Shown: in pieces, positions 1 to 11,500 of the stretch
Position numbering within the stretch: position 1 is the stretch's first letter
Layout: each line of letters opens with the position of its first letter
Assembly (NCBI GenBank): GCA_027625915.1
Contig: JANTQA010000032.1
Coordinates: forward strand, 1,612,001 to 1,676,000
Direction: 5' to 3'
Length of the DNA stretch: 64,000 nucleotides
Source: Anaeramoeba flamelloides
Taxonomy: Eukaryota; Metamonada; Anaeramoebidae
The notes under the pieces: generated by a model
Database searches by the model: none
The model's input: only the letters and a program-made list of their open reading frames with translations
What the model was told of the DNA's origin: nothing
Made by a program: the position numbers and the translations under genes

Positions 1-1421
1 AAATACTCAGTTCAATATTTTAAATACCTTTAAGGTTTTATAATACTTGAAATTTGAAAAAAAGATATCAGGTGTAGATACTTATTATTTTCCTTCTTAG
101 CTGATTAATATCATGCTCATTATGAATCGTTATTGAATTTCACTAAATAAATTTTTTCATTTTATTTTTTCCCAAATCCAAAATTGATAACTTTTAGGTT
201 AACAAGATGGTCTCTATACACAAAGAAATGCTATTTATAGGTTTTCAATTGAAATATTTAATCACCTTTTACTCAATTACCTAAAAAAAAATTCAAACAT
301 TAAGTGCTATGTTTTGAAGTGAAAACAGCGAAATTGTTGATAAAAATATTCATGAAAGAGTTCTAGAATTCAGTTATATTTATCTATTAGAATTTCTTTA
401 CCAAAAAATCAAAAATAATTATACTATTATCACAATTTTTCTATCCTAACAAAAATTGGTTTTTATGTTATATAATTTCCATTTTAAATCTAAAATCACA
501 AATAATTTCCCTGGTTGTTCGTAATATTTTTTTCAGTTATTTTTACAAGTTTGAAATGTTTTCAAAATTGAATTTGTTTTTGAAAATCCCTTAAAGTAAT
601 ATTTTTTTTAATTTTCCTTTATAAAATTTCTATTTGAATATTTTTTTTTTGTTGATTTTGGTTTTAACTTTTGGAATAAGTAAATTTTTTGATCCAATTT
701 CTTCAGAATGAAAAATCTTTTTGAGAAGTGAATAATATAACACAACAAATAGACATGCTGCAGGGTGGTAACGTAACCCTTAAGGCTCAACAATTCAGAT
801 TCTAGGAAATAATTAGTAAAATAATAATTCCAATTATGAAGTCTTTATTTGAGGTTTTTTTGTGACAGAATTTTTTTTAAATTTTATACCTTAAAAGTGA
901 TACTGAGTCTCAACCCCAAAAGAATTGTATTAATGTACATAAATAAATATTCACAAATTCATAAATTGTCTTATTATTAGTTTCTAATTTGGAATTTTGT
1001 AAAAATTTAACACAATCCCAAAAGTGAATTAAAATTAAAAAAAATTTCATTTTTTAACTTTTTTTTTCTCAGATTTCCCTTTGACTGAAATGACTCAAGT
1101 AATTTTTTTCTTTCACCGTTCTGTTTTGTTTCCTTTTCCAAAACCAATATAAAGTCAAGAAAAATCATATTTCACTTTCATTCAAAAAGAAAATAATTTT
1201 GTAAATTATGTCATCTTTCAAAGCTTTTCCAACAACTTATTTTGGTATGAAAGAAAATAGATCTATAATTGAGATTAAAAAACGATCGTGTTGCTTTTAA
1301 ATTCCTTAAAATCGCCTTCATGGCTGTTTAAAAATAAAAAAAAAAAATATTTATTCCCACAAAAATAACAAAAAACAAAATTACCTCCAAAAACAAACCA
1401 CTTCTTTTTCTTTTTTAAAAG
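1..1421. other. AT-rich flank, possible 5' exon of the RasGAP-like gene
   Basis: I see no recognisable gene here. A short reading frame starting with ATG at 1208 (MSSFKAFPTTYF...) runs to a stop near 1298 and could hold the first exon of the downstream RasGAP-like gene. The best-looking donor in it (GT at 1245) gives the wrong phase for the acceptor at 1421. A weaker donor (GT at 1288) would be in phase with an acceptor at 1432. The true first exon therefore remains unresolved. Confidence 0.4.
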
Positions 1422-4400
1422 GACATTGACAGTCTTTTGTCTGATCTATTAAATACAACCATCGAGGCTACAAATGAACTTAATTTCCAAAAAGGTTCTA
1501 TTGAAAAGGAAGAAGAGCAAGAGCAAAAACAAGAACAAGAACAAGAACAAGAACAAGAACAAGAACAAGAACAAAAACAAAAACAAAAACAAAAACAAAA
1601 ACAAGAAGAAGAAAAAGAATTCTTCCAAAAGAATCAACCAATAAAATTTGAAAAAGATTTAGATCAACTACTTGAAGAAATAAATAGTGATTCTTTTCTT
1701 GGTTCTTCCTTTTCTTTTCCGAATGATAAAAATCTTCGTACAAACCAAATTAAATCTCAAAAAAGAGATCATTCATCAAGATCTTTCTTACCCAATTTGC
1801 AAACGCTGACAGGGGATTTAAATAATTCCAAAAGCCCATTATCTGTTGAAGAAGAAACAAAAACATTTGATCGGAACTTCAAAAGAAACAATGGGCAAAT
1901 TCTCAAAACAAGACAGAAACAATTCGAGAATTTTCCTTACAGAAGAAAAACGAAAAATGATTCCACTAAAAAAAAGAGATATAATAGTGCTATCTTGAAC
2001 ACAGATTCTAAGATACGTTCTGATAGTTTTAAAAGCTCACTGCCAGAAACTTTCAAACAAACAAGAAGTCATAGCTTTGAAATTTCCAAGTTAAACAAAA
2101 ACGTTAATGAATTAATTAACAAAGCAAAAAAATTACGACTCGGGATCTCAATAGGGTCACTTTTAAATGAAATTTCAGATGAAAAAAACTGTTTACGAAT
2201 CAGTCATAGATTGTCAAGTATCCCAACAAACATTGAAGAAATAAACGGAAATAAAAAAATGGAAGAAAAAAAGAATACTGAAATTGAAAAAGATCTCAAG
2301 TTTCAAGTTCGCAAAAATAAAAATTACGAAATATTTGAAAAAGATTTTAATTTAAATAACCTAAGAACACCCGCAAAAAAAACCAAAAATTTATTACAGA
2401 ATTCAAAAAAAGAAAATTTTAATCTTTTTGCTGATGATCAGTCAATTGAAGAACTTCTAAAACAAGCACAATCAGCTCTTGATAATAGTCTTCCTCAAAA
2501 AAAAAAACAAATAGTAAACTAATAAAAAGAAATTATCTCCTAAAGCAACAACAAAAAAGAATAAATCCAAAGCAAAAAAAAAATATAACATCAAAACAAA
2601 ATGTGGCATTAAAACAAAATTTAAAATTAAATTTAAATAGCCCCAAAAAAAAAAAATTCAAAAAAAATCAAGTAAATAAATTATTACATTTAAAAAATAA
2701 ATATTTGAAATTAATGAAAAAAAGAAAAAGAAACGAAAAGCAATCACAAATAATTAGAGAATCTAACATTCAAAAAAAAAATCAAATAAAACATTCCCAA
2801 TTCAAATTATTAATGAAAAAAAAAAAACTCAAATAGAAGAACTACAGCAATTAAATATAATAATTAAATCAACCTTCCAATTATTAAATGAGACAGAATT
2901 ATTAAATTATCAAATTTGTCATTATTTTTCACATTCTCAAGAATCAAAAATTGAATTCTCTATTAAAATAAAAAATCTTTTAAAGGACATAATTAAACTC
3001 TCTTTTCAAAAAGATCATTCCTTGATTAATGAAGTGATATTAAATAAATTTAAAAATAATATTAAATCAAATCTAAAATTAAAAAAAAACCCAAACAATT
3101 ATCACCAGAAATTAGAGAAAATTTTTAATTTAATAAAATCTGAAATTAATTGGATTGATATTAATTCTATTTTTATAATAAAAGATAAATTGATTGATTT
3201 TCTTTCGAAAGAATTTTGCCCAAACAACAAGAACATCAATAATATCAATAACAACGATAATAACAACAATAACAACAACATTAATAACACTAACACAAAT
3301 AATAATAATAGCATTAACAGCAACAATAAAAAGACCCAAACAAAAAAAAATAAAATATTTGTAAAAAAAATATCTCATGAATTAGATTGTTTATTATTTA
3401 CAAGTTTATTTTTGAAATATTTCTCAAATAGTATTTATAAATTGTTGTATGAAAAAAAATTATTTAAATGGAATTCAATAAATCCAAAAACAAAAAAGAA
3501 AAAAAAAAAAAAAATAATATTGAATGAAGACATTTTTCAATTTTATTCTAGAATTTTACAGCAAACAATTTTTAAAATATTAATTCCCAAAATTAATAAA
3601 ATACCCAATTTCAAAAATATTGAAACAATTTTTAATAAAATGTTGAATAAAAGATTTATCAATGATTCTGAACTAATTATTAAAAAAATCATTTTCCAAT
3701 CCAATCAAAAATCACAAAGTTATTTATTACATTATAAATTAGAAAAAATTTTAGGAGAGAAAAGATTACAAAAAATTAATAATCATATTATTGAATTAAA
3801 AAAAAACCCAAATAATTTTTTTAATCAATTAATTTTATTAAGTAAAAAAGATCATTTCAAGAACAACTACAATGACGATGAAATTAATAATAATAACAAA
3901 AACAAAAACAGCAATGAAAATAACAAAAATAATAAACACAACAACTGTAATGATAATTCCAATGATAATAATGACAACAAAGACAACAACACACATAATA
4001 ATAGCAACAACAATGGTTCCATTTTAGAAAAAGATTTTATTTTAATAATTGGTATTTTAGACTATTTTTTAAAAATGAAAACTAACAAAAAAGAAAAATT
4101 GTTTTTTCAAAAGAGATTTAGTCAAAAGTTTTTTAAATTCATTCAAAAATTTAATTTATTAAAATCGATAATAAAATATTTTGTTTGTTATAAAATCGAA
4201 TATTTTTTACAAAATATTTCTAATTTAGATTTATCAATTCAAAATAATTTTTATACTGATGTTAATGATGGTGATGATAATGAGGATGATTTATTTTCAA
4301 ATTTTTTTATTGATTTTTTTACTTATTATGGAAAAAATTATTTAAAAAAAACTGTTGGGCCAATTATTAAAGAAATTTGTATTAAAAATATTACTTTTGA

Positions 4401-4554
4401 TACAAACACATATAATTTACCAAATTATAAAACATTAGATGTAAATATTCAAAATATTTGTACTTATTTATCAAAATTTCTCACTCAAATCTTTAATTCA
4501 AGCACCATTAACAACAACAGCAGCAGCAATAGCAACAGAAACAGAAGCAAAATC

Positions 4555-4585
<31 letters not shown>

Positions 4586-4587
4586 GC

Positions 4588-4633
<46 letters not shown>

Positions 4634-4651
4634 ACAATAATAATAATAACA

Positions 4652-4743
<92 letters not shown>

Positions 4744-5874
4744 TACACTAGTAGCAATAATATAAATATGGATGCAAATTACTCTTTAAATTTACCAAAT
4801 GAAATTTTGTTTATTTGCACAGAAATAAACAATTTATTAGAAATTAAATCACCTGATCATAAATTTATTATTATTGGGAAATTTATTTTCAATTATTTTT
4901 TTTGTCAAGCAATAGAAAATCCAAATAAATAAGAAATTATTGATTACGAAATTAGTAAAAAGATGAAATCAAATTTAAAATTTTTTTCCAAGATTTGTAA
5001 AATCTTTGCGAAAGGTACAACTATAGTTCAAGACCAATATACAAAACCAATTAACCAACTAATAATTAAAAACTTTTCCAATAGAACTCTATATTTAAAA
5101 ACAATTTCTAATTTCTCTTTTAAAGACAATCAATTATTTATTAAAAATATTTTTAAAAATAATTCTAGCAATACTAGTCGTAGTAGTAATAATGGCGAAG
5201 TTAAATACAAAATTTTAAAAAATAAAATCAATCAGACTTTTTATACATTTTTAAAAACTGATCTAAATCAATTAAAACCAATACCAAAACTCAATTTATT
5301 AAAAAAATGTTTTCATAGATTAATAAAAAGAAATGCACAAATAACCGATTTAATCAATAATTTTAAATCATTATCAATGGAAATTAAACAAGCCTTTCCA
5401 AACTTGTTGTCAAATATCCATAATGAAAATGATAATACAGTTAATATTAAAGATAATAATAATACGGTTAATAATTCAAATAATAAAGAAAAAAATCCAA
5501 ATAACAATATTTGGTCAACAATTTGGAATACAGAAGTTATTAAAGAAGGTTATGGCTTTATCCCAAAAGAAAACAGTAAAAACCCCCTGTCATGGGTAAA
5601 ACGTTTTTTGGTTTTAAAAAAAAATTTCTTCGTAGTATATCAAAACAAACCCCCCTCTTATACTGTTGACCCTTCATCATTTCTTTTAATAGATAGTAAT
5701 TTATCAATAGAATTAAAATTAGAATTCACAATAAATTCTAATTCTAAAACAAAAAAATTTCCAATTTTGATAATGAACCAATTAAATTCAAAATCTTTAA
5801 TAATTTCTTTTGTCAATTCTAGACAACAAAAAAATTGGTATGATTCAATGCTAAACTTAAAAAATAAAATTTGA
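1422..5874 (+). CDS. RasGAP-like domain protein with C-terminal PH domain; frame broken
   Basis: Coding sequence opens after a pyrimidine-rich tract ending AAAG at 1421 (DIDSLLSDLL...), so an upstream exon is missing. The first part (to about 2520) is Glu/Gln/Lys-rich with an EQ/KQ repeat. A RasGAP-like domain follows at about 2850-5130: helices ending GKNYLKKTVGPIIKEI, then GKFIFNYFFCQAIENPNK, then SNLKFFSKICKIFAKG, in the order of the RasGAP core. Long Asn tracts interrupt it. A PH domain lies at about 5545-5865 (EGYGFIPK..WVKRFLVLKKNFFVVYQ..ending QQKNWYDSMLNLK). Family members speed GTP hydrolysis on Ras, but the arginine finger position reads LFSN and the FLR motif reads FNY, so catalysis is doubtful. 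The frame slips near 2500-2570 and again near 2670-2850, either at A11/A10 runs or through short introns (2515-2572 and 2672-2847 would both restore phase). An in-frame TAA at 4930 interrupts the RasGAP core. The final stop is TGA at 5872. It could be a pseudogene. Confidence 0.75.
1516..1612 (+). repeat. Gln/Glu/Lys-coding short tandem repeat
   Basis: Tandem CAAGAA and CAAAAA hexamers inside the coding region encode an alternating EQ then KQ tract. The tract lies in the low-complexity N-terminal part of the RasGAP-like protein and is a likely site of length variation. Confidence 0.85.
4557..4742 (+). repeat. Asn-coding AAC then AAT microsatellites
   Basis: An AAC block (about 4557-4630) is followed after a short mixed stretch by a nearly pure AAT block (about 4660-4742). 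Both encode Asn in the same frame, inserted inside the RasGAP-like core ahead of the FLR-equivalent motif. Confidence 0.9.
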
Positions 5875-6074
5875 AAAACGAATTATTTTTTTTTGAATAA
5901 ATTGTTTTTGTGATTATACTATATGAAATAATATAGAAAGATTTATTTATTTTTGAAGACAGAAAATTAAATAATATCAAATTATATCGAAACTCAATTG
6001 TAGTGGTAAGGTACCGTCAAAAAGAAATTATTATTATTATTATTATTATTATGATTCCATTTTCCCTCTGTATG

Positions 6075-6365
6075 AATCATCTTTATACCGGGAAGAAGAA
6101 TTAAAAAGGAAAAAGATCAGCGAATTACTTACTAATACTGAAATACACTGGAACATTGGATTATGAGTGACGTGTAAATAAAAAATAAAAAGCAAAGGTA
6201 AGCAATATCAAGTTTTAAAAAGAAAGAAAGATCAAAAAGAAAAAAGAAATGATAACAATCAAACAATTCAAACACAAATGAACATTAATGATCGATTATA
6301 AAATGAAACTAAATTAACCAAAATGTATTGTGAACGTGATTTTGGGTGTTATTAATTCAATCAAT
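6075..6365 (+). repeat. Repeat family J, fragment 4
   Basis: About 290 bases match the centre of the family J copy at 61,800-62,070 in the same orientation. Shared blocks include AATACTGAAATACAC, AAAAAGCAAAGG and GAACGTGATTTTGGGTGTT. Only the central segment is present, so it is a truncated copy. No coding capacity is seen. Confidence 0.7.
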
Positions 6366-6894
6366 AAAATTGTATTTTTAATATTTTTTACCAATTCATT
6401 ATTAAAAACCTCTACTAATACTAATTTTTTTGCGAGTGTGTTTTTTTTTATATTATTTCATAATTTGATTTGTTTTTTTTTTTTTACTTTTTCAACCATA
6501 ACAATAATTTCTTGCTTTTCTTCTGGCCTCATCTAAATAGCCTTTTTGAATTATTTAAAGAAAAGCTATACTTTGATTTCTAATACTTTTAAAGTTACAT
6601 TAGCATATAAAACAGATAATAAAATCTAGTGGTTCTGAAACAGTAACTTCGATCTTTTGATCATACATCTCTCCAAATAAATAGAAACAAAAAAACAAAT
6701 TATTTTTTTAAAGAATCAACAAATATAAGAATTTATCGGAATATTAGAAATAATAATCTTCAAATATGAGTTGAACTTGATCAAAGAAATATATTAGAAC
6801 AAATTATCTTTTTAGTAAAAAAAAAAAAATAAAAAGTAAAAATAAAAATTAGTTCCTGTGCTATAGAGTTACTAACTTATATTCATATATTCTC

Positions 6895-7145
6895 TTTTAT
6901 TTAGAAAATCAATATCTTTTCGTTAGGTTTTTTTGAGTTTTCTATTTATTTGTGAAGTGTTCTAGGTTTTTTTTACTTTTTGAAATAAACGGAAAATTTA
7001 TTAAAATTTTCTGTTTATTTCAAAAAGTAAAAAAAACCTAACAAAAATCAATAGATTTTCCAAATAAAATAGAAAACCTCAAAAAAACCTAGAACACTTC
7101 ACGAATCAAATAGAAAACATTAAGAAAACCTAGAACACCCTTCAG
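6895..7145. repeat. Palindromic module P1
   Basis: A long inverted repeat is centred near 7003. The left arm runs CGTTAGG, a T run, GAGTTTTCTATTTATTTG, GTGAAGTGTTCTAGG, then TACTTTTTGAAATAAAC. The right arm repeats these blocks in reverse complement, with the outer blocks slightly rearranged. The same blocks recur at 9.2-9.7, 14.8-15.6, 18.4-18.8 and 56.6 kb. Confidence 0.85.
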
Positions 7146-8390
7146 CATTCTCTGATACTTACTAAATTCCTTAACTTGTATTTAGAAAATTTATTAAAAG
7201 ATTCAAACATAGTTTTATTATCTACTATAACTGACAACAATATGGAAATCTTGTTTACTATTAATATTAGTAATGAGATTTTTCTTTTTTAAAATAATTG
7301 AAATAATTATTTTTTTTTAATTTCGAAATCCAGATTTTATGATTAAACTCCATTTCACACAAAGTGGCACAGCCAAAAATGAAAAATTCACTTGATTTTT
7401 AAGAATCAACCAAACTTAGTTTGTTTAGAAATACGAGAAATAATAAATTTTCTATTATGGTCGATAATCATAAAATAAAAGCCCTTACAAACCATAAATT
7501 TCAAAAAAAAAAAAATTCCAAGTAATTTTTTGGGCACTTTTCATTGGAGACATCTCATGTAAAATGTTTCAATTTCTTGAGGAAATAAAAATTGTTTAAC
7601 AATCAAATTTTTTAATAGTAAATGTATTAACATTCAGAAATTACCAAACCTCATTTTTCGTAATTTTAATTTGGAGTTTCAAACATTTTTTTTTTTCAAA
7701 TTTTCTTTAAAAAAAAATTTAAAAAAAGAAAAAAGAAAAATGAGAAAAAAATCAAGAAGAAAAAAAACAAAAAAAAAACAAAGCAAAAAAATTGATTAAA
7801 TTAGAAAAAATGATTTTGTATTTAAAAATTGAAAATTTGTTATTAATTGAATATTAGTTGAAATATGTGGAATGTATTATTTTTATTTGTTAAAACTGCA
7901 CCTCTTTGAAATGAGAAGAATATATTTAGAATATCTATCTTTAGATTATTTGAACATTAAATAAATCTATTTTACAAAATAGTAAGAGATTTTTAAGATA
8001 TTTAAAATAAATAGCATCGGTATAATAATATTTAAATTCAAATTTAAATTTTTTTTTAGTAATAGATAAAAGTTTTAAATTAATTATCAAAATTAAATAA
8101 TAATGATAATAATGTTAATGACTATGAAATTATCTTTATCTAAAGATATAAATGATCAATGGGGTATATAAGATCATATTTAATATTTGGTATTCATTTA
8201 TAACCAGTTTAAAATTTCTAACCGTCATATTTTTTTTTTAAAAAATAAATAATTATAAATAAATTAAAATAATTTTAAATTAAATTTAAATATATTTTGC
8301 AATCCTAATCTGAATAGTTTTGAAAATTCAGCACATTTTTAATTCTTCAAGACATTTTTGTATAAATTGTCATACATTTATAAATTTAGA

Positions 8391-8404
8391 TGATGATGAT
8401 GATG

Positions 8405-8485
<81 letters not shown>
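8391..8485. repeat. GAT/TTA microsatellite
   Basis: Five or so GAT units run into a pure TTA tract of about 80 bases. It lies about 20 bases past the stop codon of the Hsp70-like gene, so it would fall in its 3' UTR or just beyond. Confidence 0.95.
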
Positions 8486-8504
8486 TTGTATTATAAAAAC
8501 AATT

Positions 8505-11500
8505 TTAATCAGAATTAGAATTTATTAAAGAGCTTTCATCAGAATATGTGATAGGACTATTGTTCGATTCAGAAGAAGAATTTGAAGTCGAATTATTCGA
8601 TGTTCTAGAACTGGAACCCGAACTGGAATTGGAATTGGAACTAGAAACGAGATCGGAACTAGATTCAGTACTCGATTCCGAATGGGAAACGGATTTATTG
8701 ATTGTATTTATATTCACATTTTTATTTATATTTGTTGTATTATATTTGATATCCGCGGTAATAAAACTGCCCGTTTCTTGACATTGACCATTTATTGTCA
8801 ATAAATCATTTTTAAAATTAAAATTAAGAATAATTTCAATACCATTTTTATTCTTCGATAAATTATGTATTTCCAAATGTCCAAATTTGCGGAAAAAATT
8901 TGTATCATCAACAAAATATGTTTCATCCGCTTTCAGAAATTGATCTGTTTGATAGATCTCTAGACGTAAATTCTTTCCCTTTAGAAATATTTTTTCTTGA
9001 TTGATCTATTGTTTTTATATAATTTTTTGTTATTTTAGTTTTGTAATAATATATTAGAAATTTTTCTTTGTTAATATTTTACTGTTTTAATTTTTTTTTA
9101 TTTTTTGGTTTTCACTTTTAGTACATATAAATTAGAAAAAATAATATCATTTTTTTTATTTTTATTATTTTTATTGATTGTAGGGAGTGATCAAAGATCC
9201 TCTGACAACCGTTAGGTTTTTTTTAATTTTTTTTTTTGTTTAGAAAATCAGTAGATTTTTGAAACAAAACAAAAAGTAAAAAAAAAACCGCAGTTAGCTT
9301 TTCCAGAATTTAAAAAAATTGAATAAAATAAAAGATTTATTTCTATTCTTTTGAATTCTGTAAAAGCGCCGTTAGGTTTTCTTGAGTTTTCTATTTATTT
9401 GTAAAATCTATCGATTTTCGTTAGGTTTTTTTGAGTTTTCTATTTATTTGTGAAGTGTTCTAGGTTTTTTTACTTTTTGAAATAAACAGAAAATCTATTG
9501 ATTTTCGTTGGGTTTTTTTTACTTTTTGAAATAAAAAGAAAATTTTAATAAATTTTCTGTTTATTTCAAAAAGTAAAAAAACCTAGAACACTTCACAAAT
9601 AAATAGAAAACTCAAAAAAACCTAACGAAAATCGATAGATTTTACAAATAAATAGAAAACTCAAGAAAACCTAGGCACTCTACGGCACTCTAAGGCACTC
9701 ACTCTGATTACTAAAGTTAAATTAGTAATTTAGGTGATAAAGAAAAAAAAAATATTTTGGAATCGAGCAAGTTCCAAATTTTTATTGGTTGAAAAAACAA
9801 GCAGAAAAATTAAAAAGAAAAAAAAAAGTGAGTTCCAATTTTTTGAAATGAGCATTACCGATTTTTTATTACTGAACTTTCACAGAAAAAAATTTTAACA
9901 AGAAGATTTTTTATGAATAATTAAATTCATTAAAAAAAACTATTTTGTCTCAATTTTGTAAGTAATTATTTGTTTTTTCGAAGATCTTTTTTTTTTCCAC
10001 ATAATCTTTTGTAAAAAAAAAAGTATCAAAAATCAAAAAAAAAAACTACCAGATTCAAAAAATTTTTTTAAAAGAAAATGCAAAACAAAAATTTGCAAAT
10101 TTTTTTTTGTTTGAAAAAAAGTTGAAGAATAAAAAGAAAAAAAAATTAAAAAAAAAAAGAAATTTAGAAATACAAAACAAAAATTTATTAAAATAGAAAA
10201 AAATGATTCTTGTTCCAAAAATTTGAAAATATTTTTTTGATTAGAATATGGGATAAACCCTCAAAACAACTCCAATTAACATTATAAAGTGGGTCAAAAA
10301 TTTTGAAATCTAGTTTATATTTAAATATTTATATGAAGTTTGAGTCTAATAAAGATAATTTAAATTAAATTTATCCCAACTTTTTTGGAAATAACTTTAA
10401 TATAATTATTTGAAAATTAAAAAGGGTAAAAATTGAAAAAAAATTATTAATCATAATAATCAAAAATACTAATGATTAATAAATTGATGAAAAAAAAAGT
10501 TCCCTAAAATGTTGAAGAATTAACTTAAAATAAAACTTTTCAGATTAATAATGGTATAAAGAAAGTAAATTAGTTCATTTGAGTAAGAATGAAACAAAAC
10601 ATGTAAAAGTAATCTTATAAACTATTTAATAGCTTGTTCAACAACTAAAAGATATAAATAAATAAAAAAAGATAAAAAATCGAAAGGATATATTACCTTT
10701 TCATTCATTATTGGAACATTTTTTTGTATTAATGGTTTATAAACATCCTTTGCATAACAAATACCATTTTTTACAATTTTTTTATTTTTTGGGTGAACAA
10801 AAGGGTTAAAATAGGTTAAAATTTTATACCCGATCCCAAAAGCTAAAGGTCTGGAAGGAAAAATTTCATTTCTTCTTTTTTCGTCCATGTCACCATAAGT
10901 AACTGCACCGTATAAAACAGCCCTTTCAGGGTTTACCGCTAAGATCACCTTTTTCTTGTGAAATTCCCTTTTAATACTTTTGTATAAAATATTTGAAGTT
11001 GAAAAACCACCTACCATGACAATTGTATGTAAATCGGAAAGCAGTTCTTTATTTTTGTTAAAAATAATTTTAATCCATTTGATGATTTCGGAGATTGGCT
11101 TTTCAAAAAATCCAAAAACCATTGTCTCTTTGATCAGTATTGAATTTTTTGATTGTAACAACGATTTCCCTATATATTCTTTATGCCCCTCATACTTATC
11201 GTTATTCCATTTTTTAATTAACGAAGACAGTGACGGTTTATTTTTGGATGAATTATATATCGGAATCTTCTTATTGGGTTTTTCTTTGGAATATTTATAC
11301 TTCATGGTTGCGCGATGTTTTGTAATCATCCACTTCTTAAACGTTTGTAAAAATGAAATTGGTAAAGGGTCTTTTTGTTCTATTTGGAGAAATATTTTAA
11401 GATTCTTTTTAAATTGGTCATCAACATTTTTTGATCCTAACTCACCGCCCTGTGCTGGTAAACAAATTTGTAACTATTGAGAATTTATTTTATGAAAATA

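Larger units (their letters stand above)
5875..8504. other. Intergenic region between convergent genes
   Basis: The RasGAP-like (+) and Hsp70-like (-) genes converge here. Within it are a short TTA run near 6026-6050, a fragment of repeat family J (6075-6365), a palindromic module (6895-7145) and a GAT/TTA microsatellite (8391-8485). The short frame at 6330-6536 is hydrophobic low-complexity translation at the edge of the repeat, and I do not call it a gene. Nothing else is recognised. Confidence 0.7.

Noticed and set aside
1449-1743. Minus-strand frames rich in Leu/Phe/Val
   Set aside because: They are the reverse complement of the EQ/KQ tract in the RasGAP-like gene, with no other features.
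3022-5874. Reading the RasGAP part and the PH part as two separate genes
   Set aside because: They are in the same frame, only one TAA lies between them, and the RasGAP fold continues past that codon.
10980-11480. Plus-strand 166-codon frame
   Set aside because: It is antisense to exon 2 of the Hsp70-like gene and has no domain.
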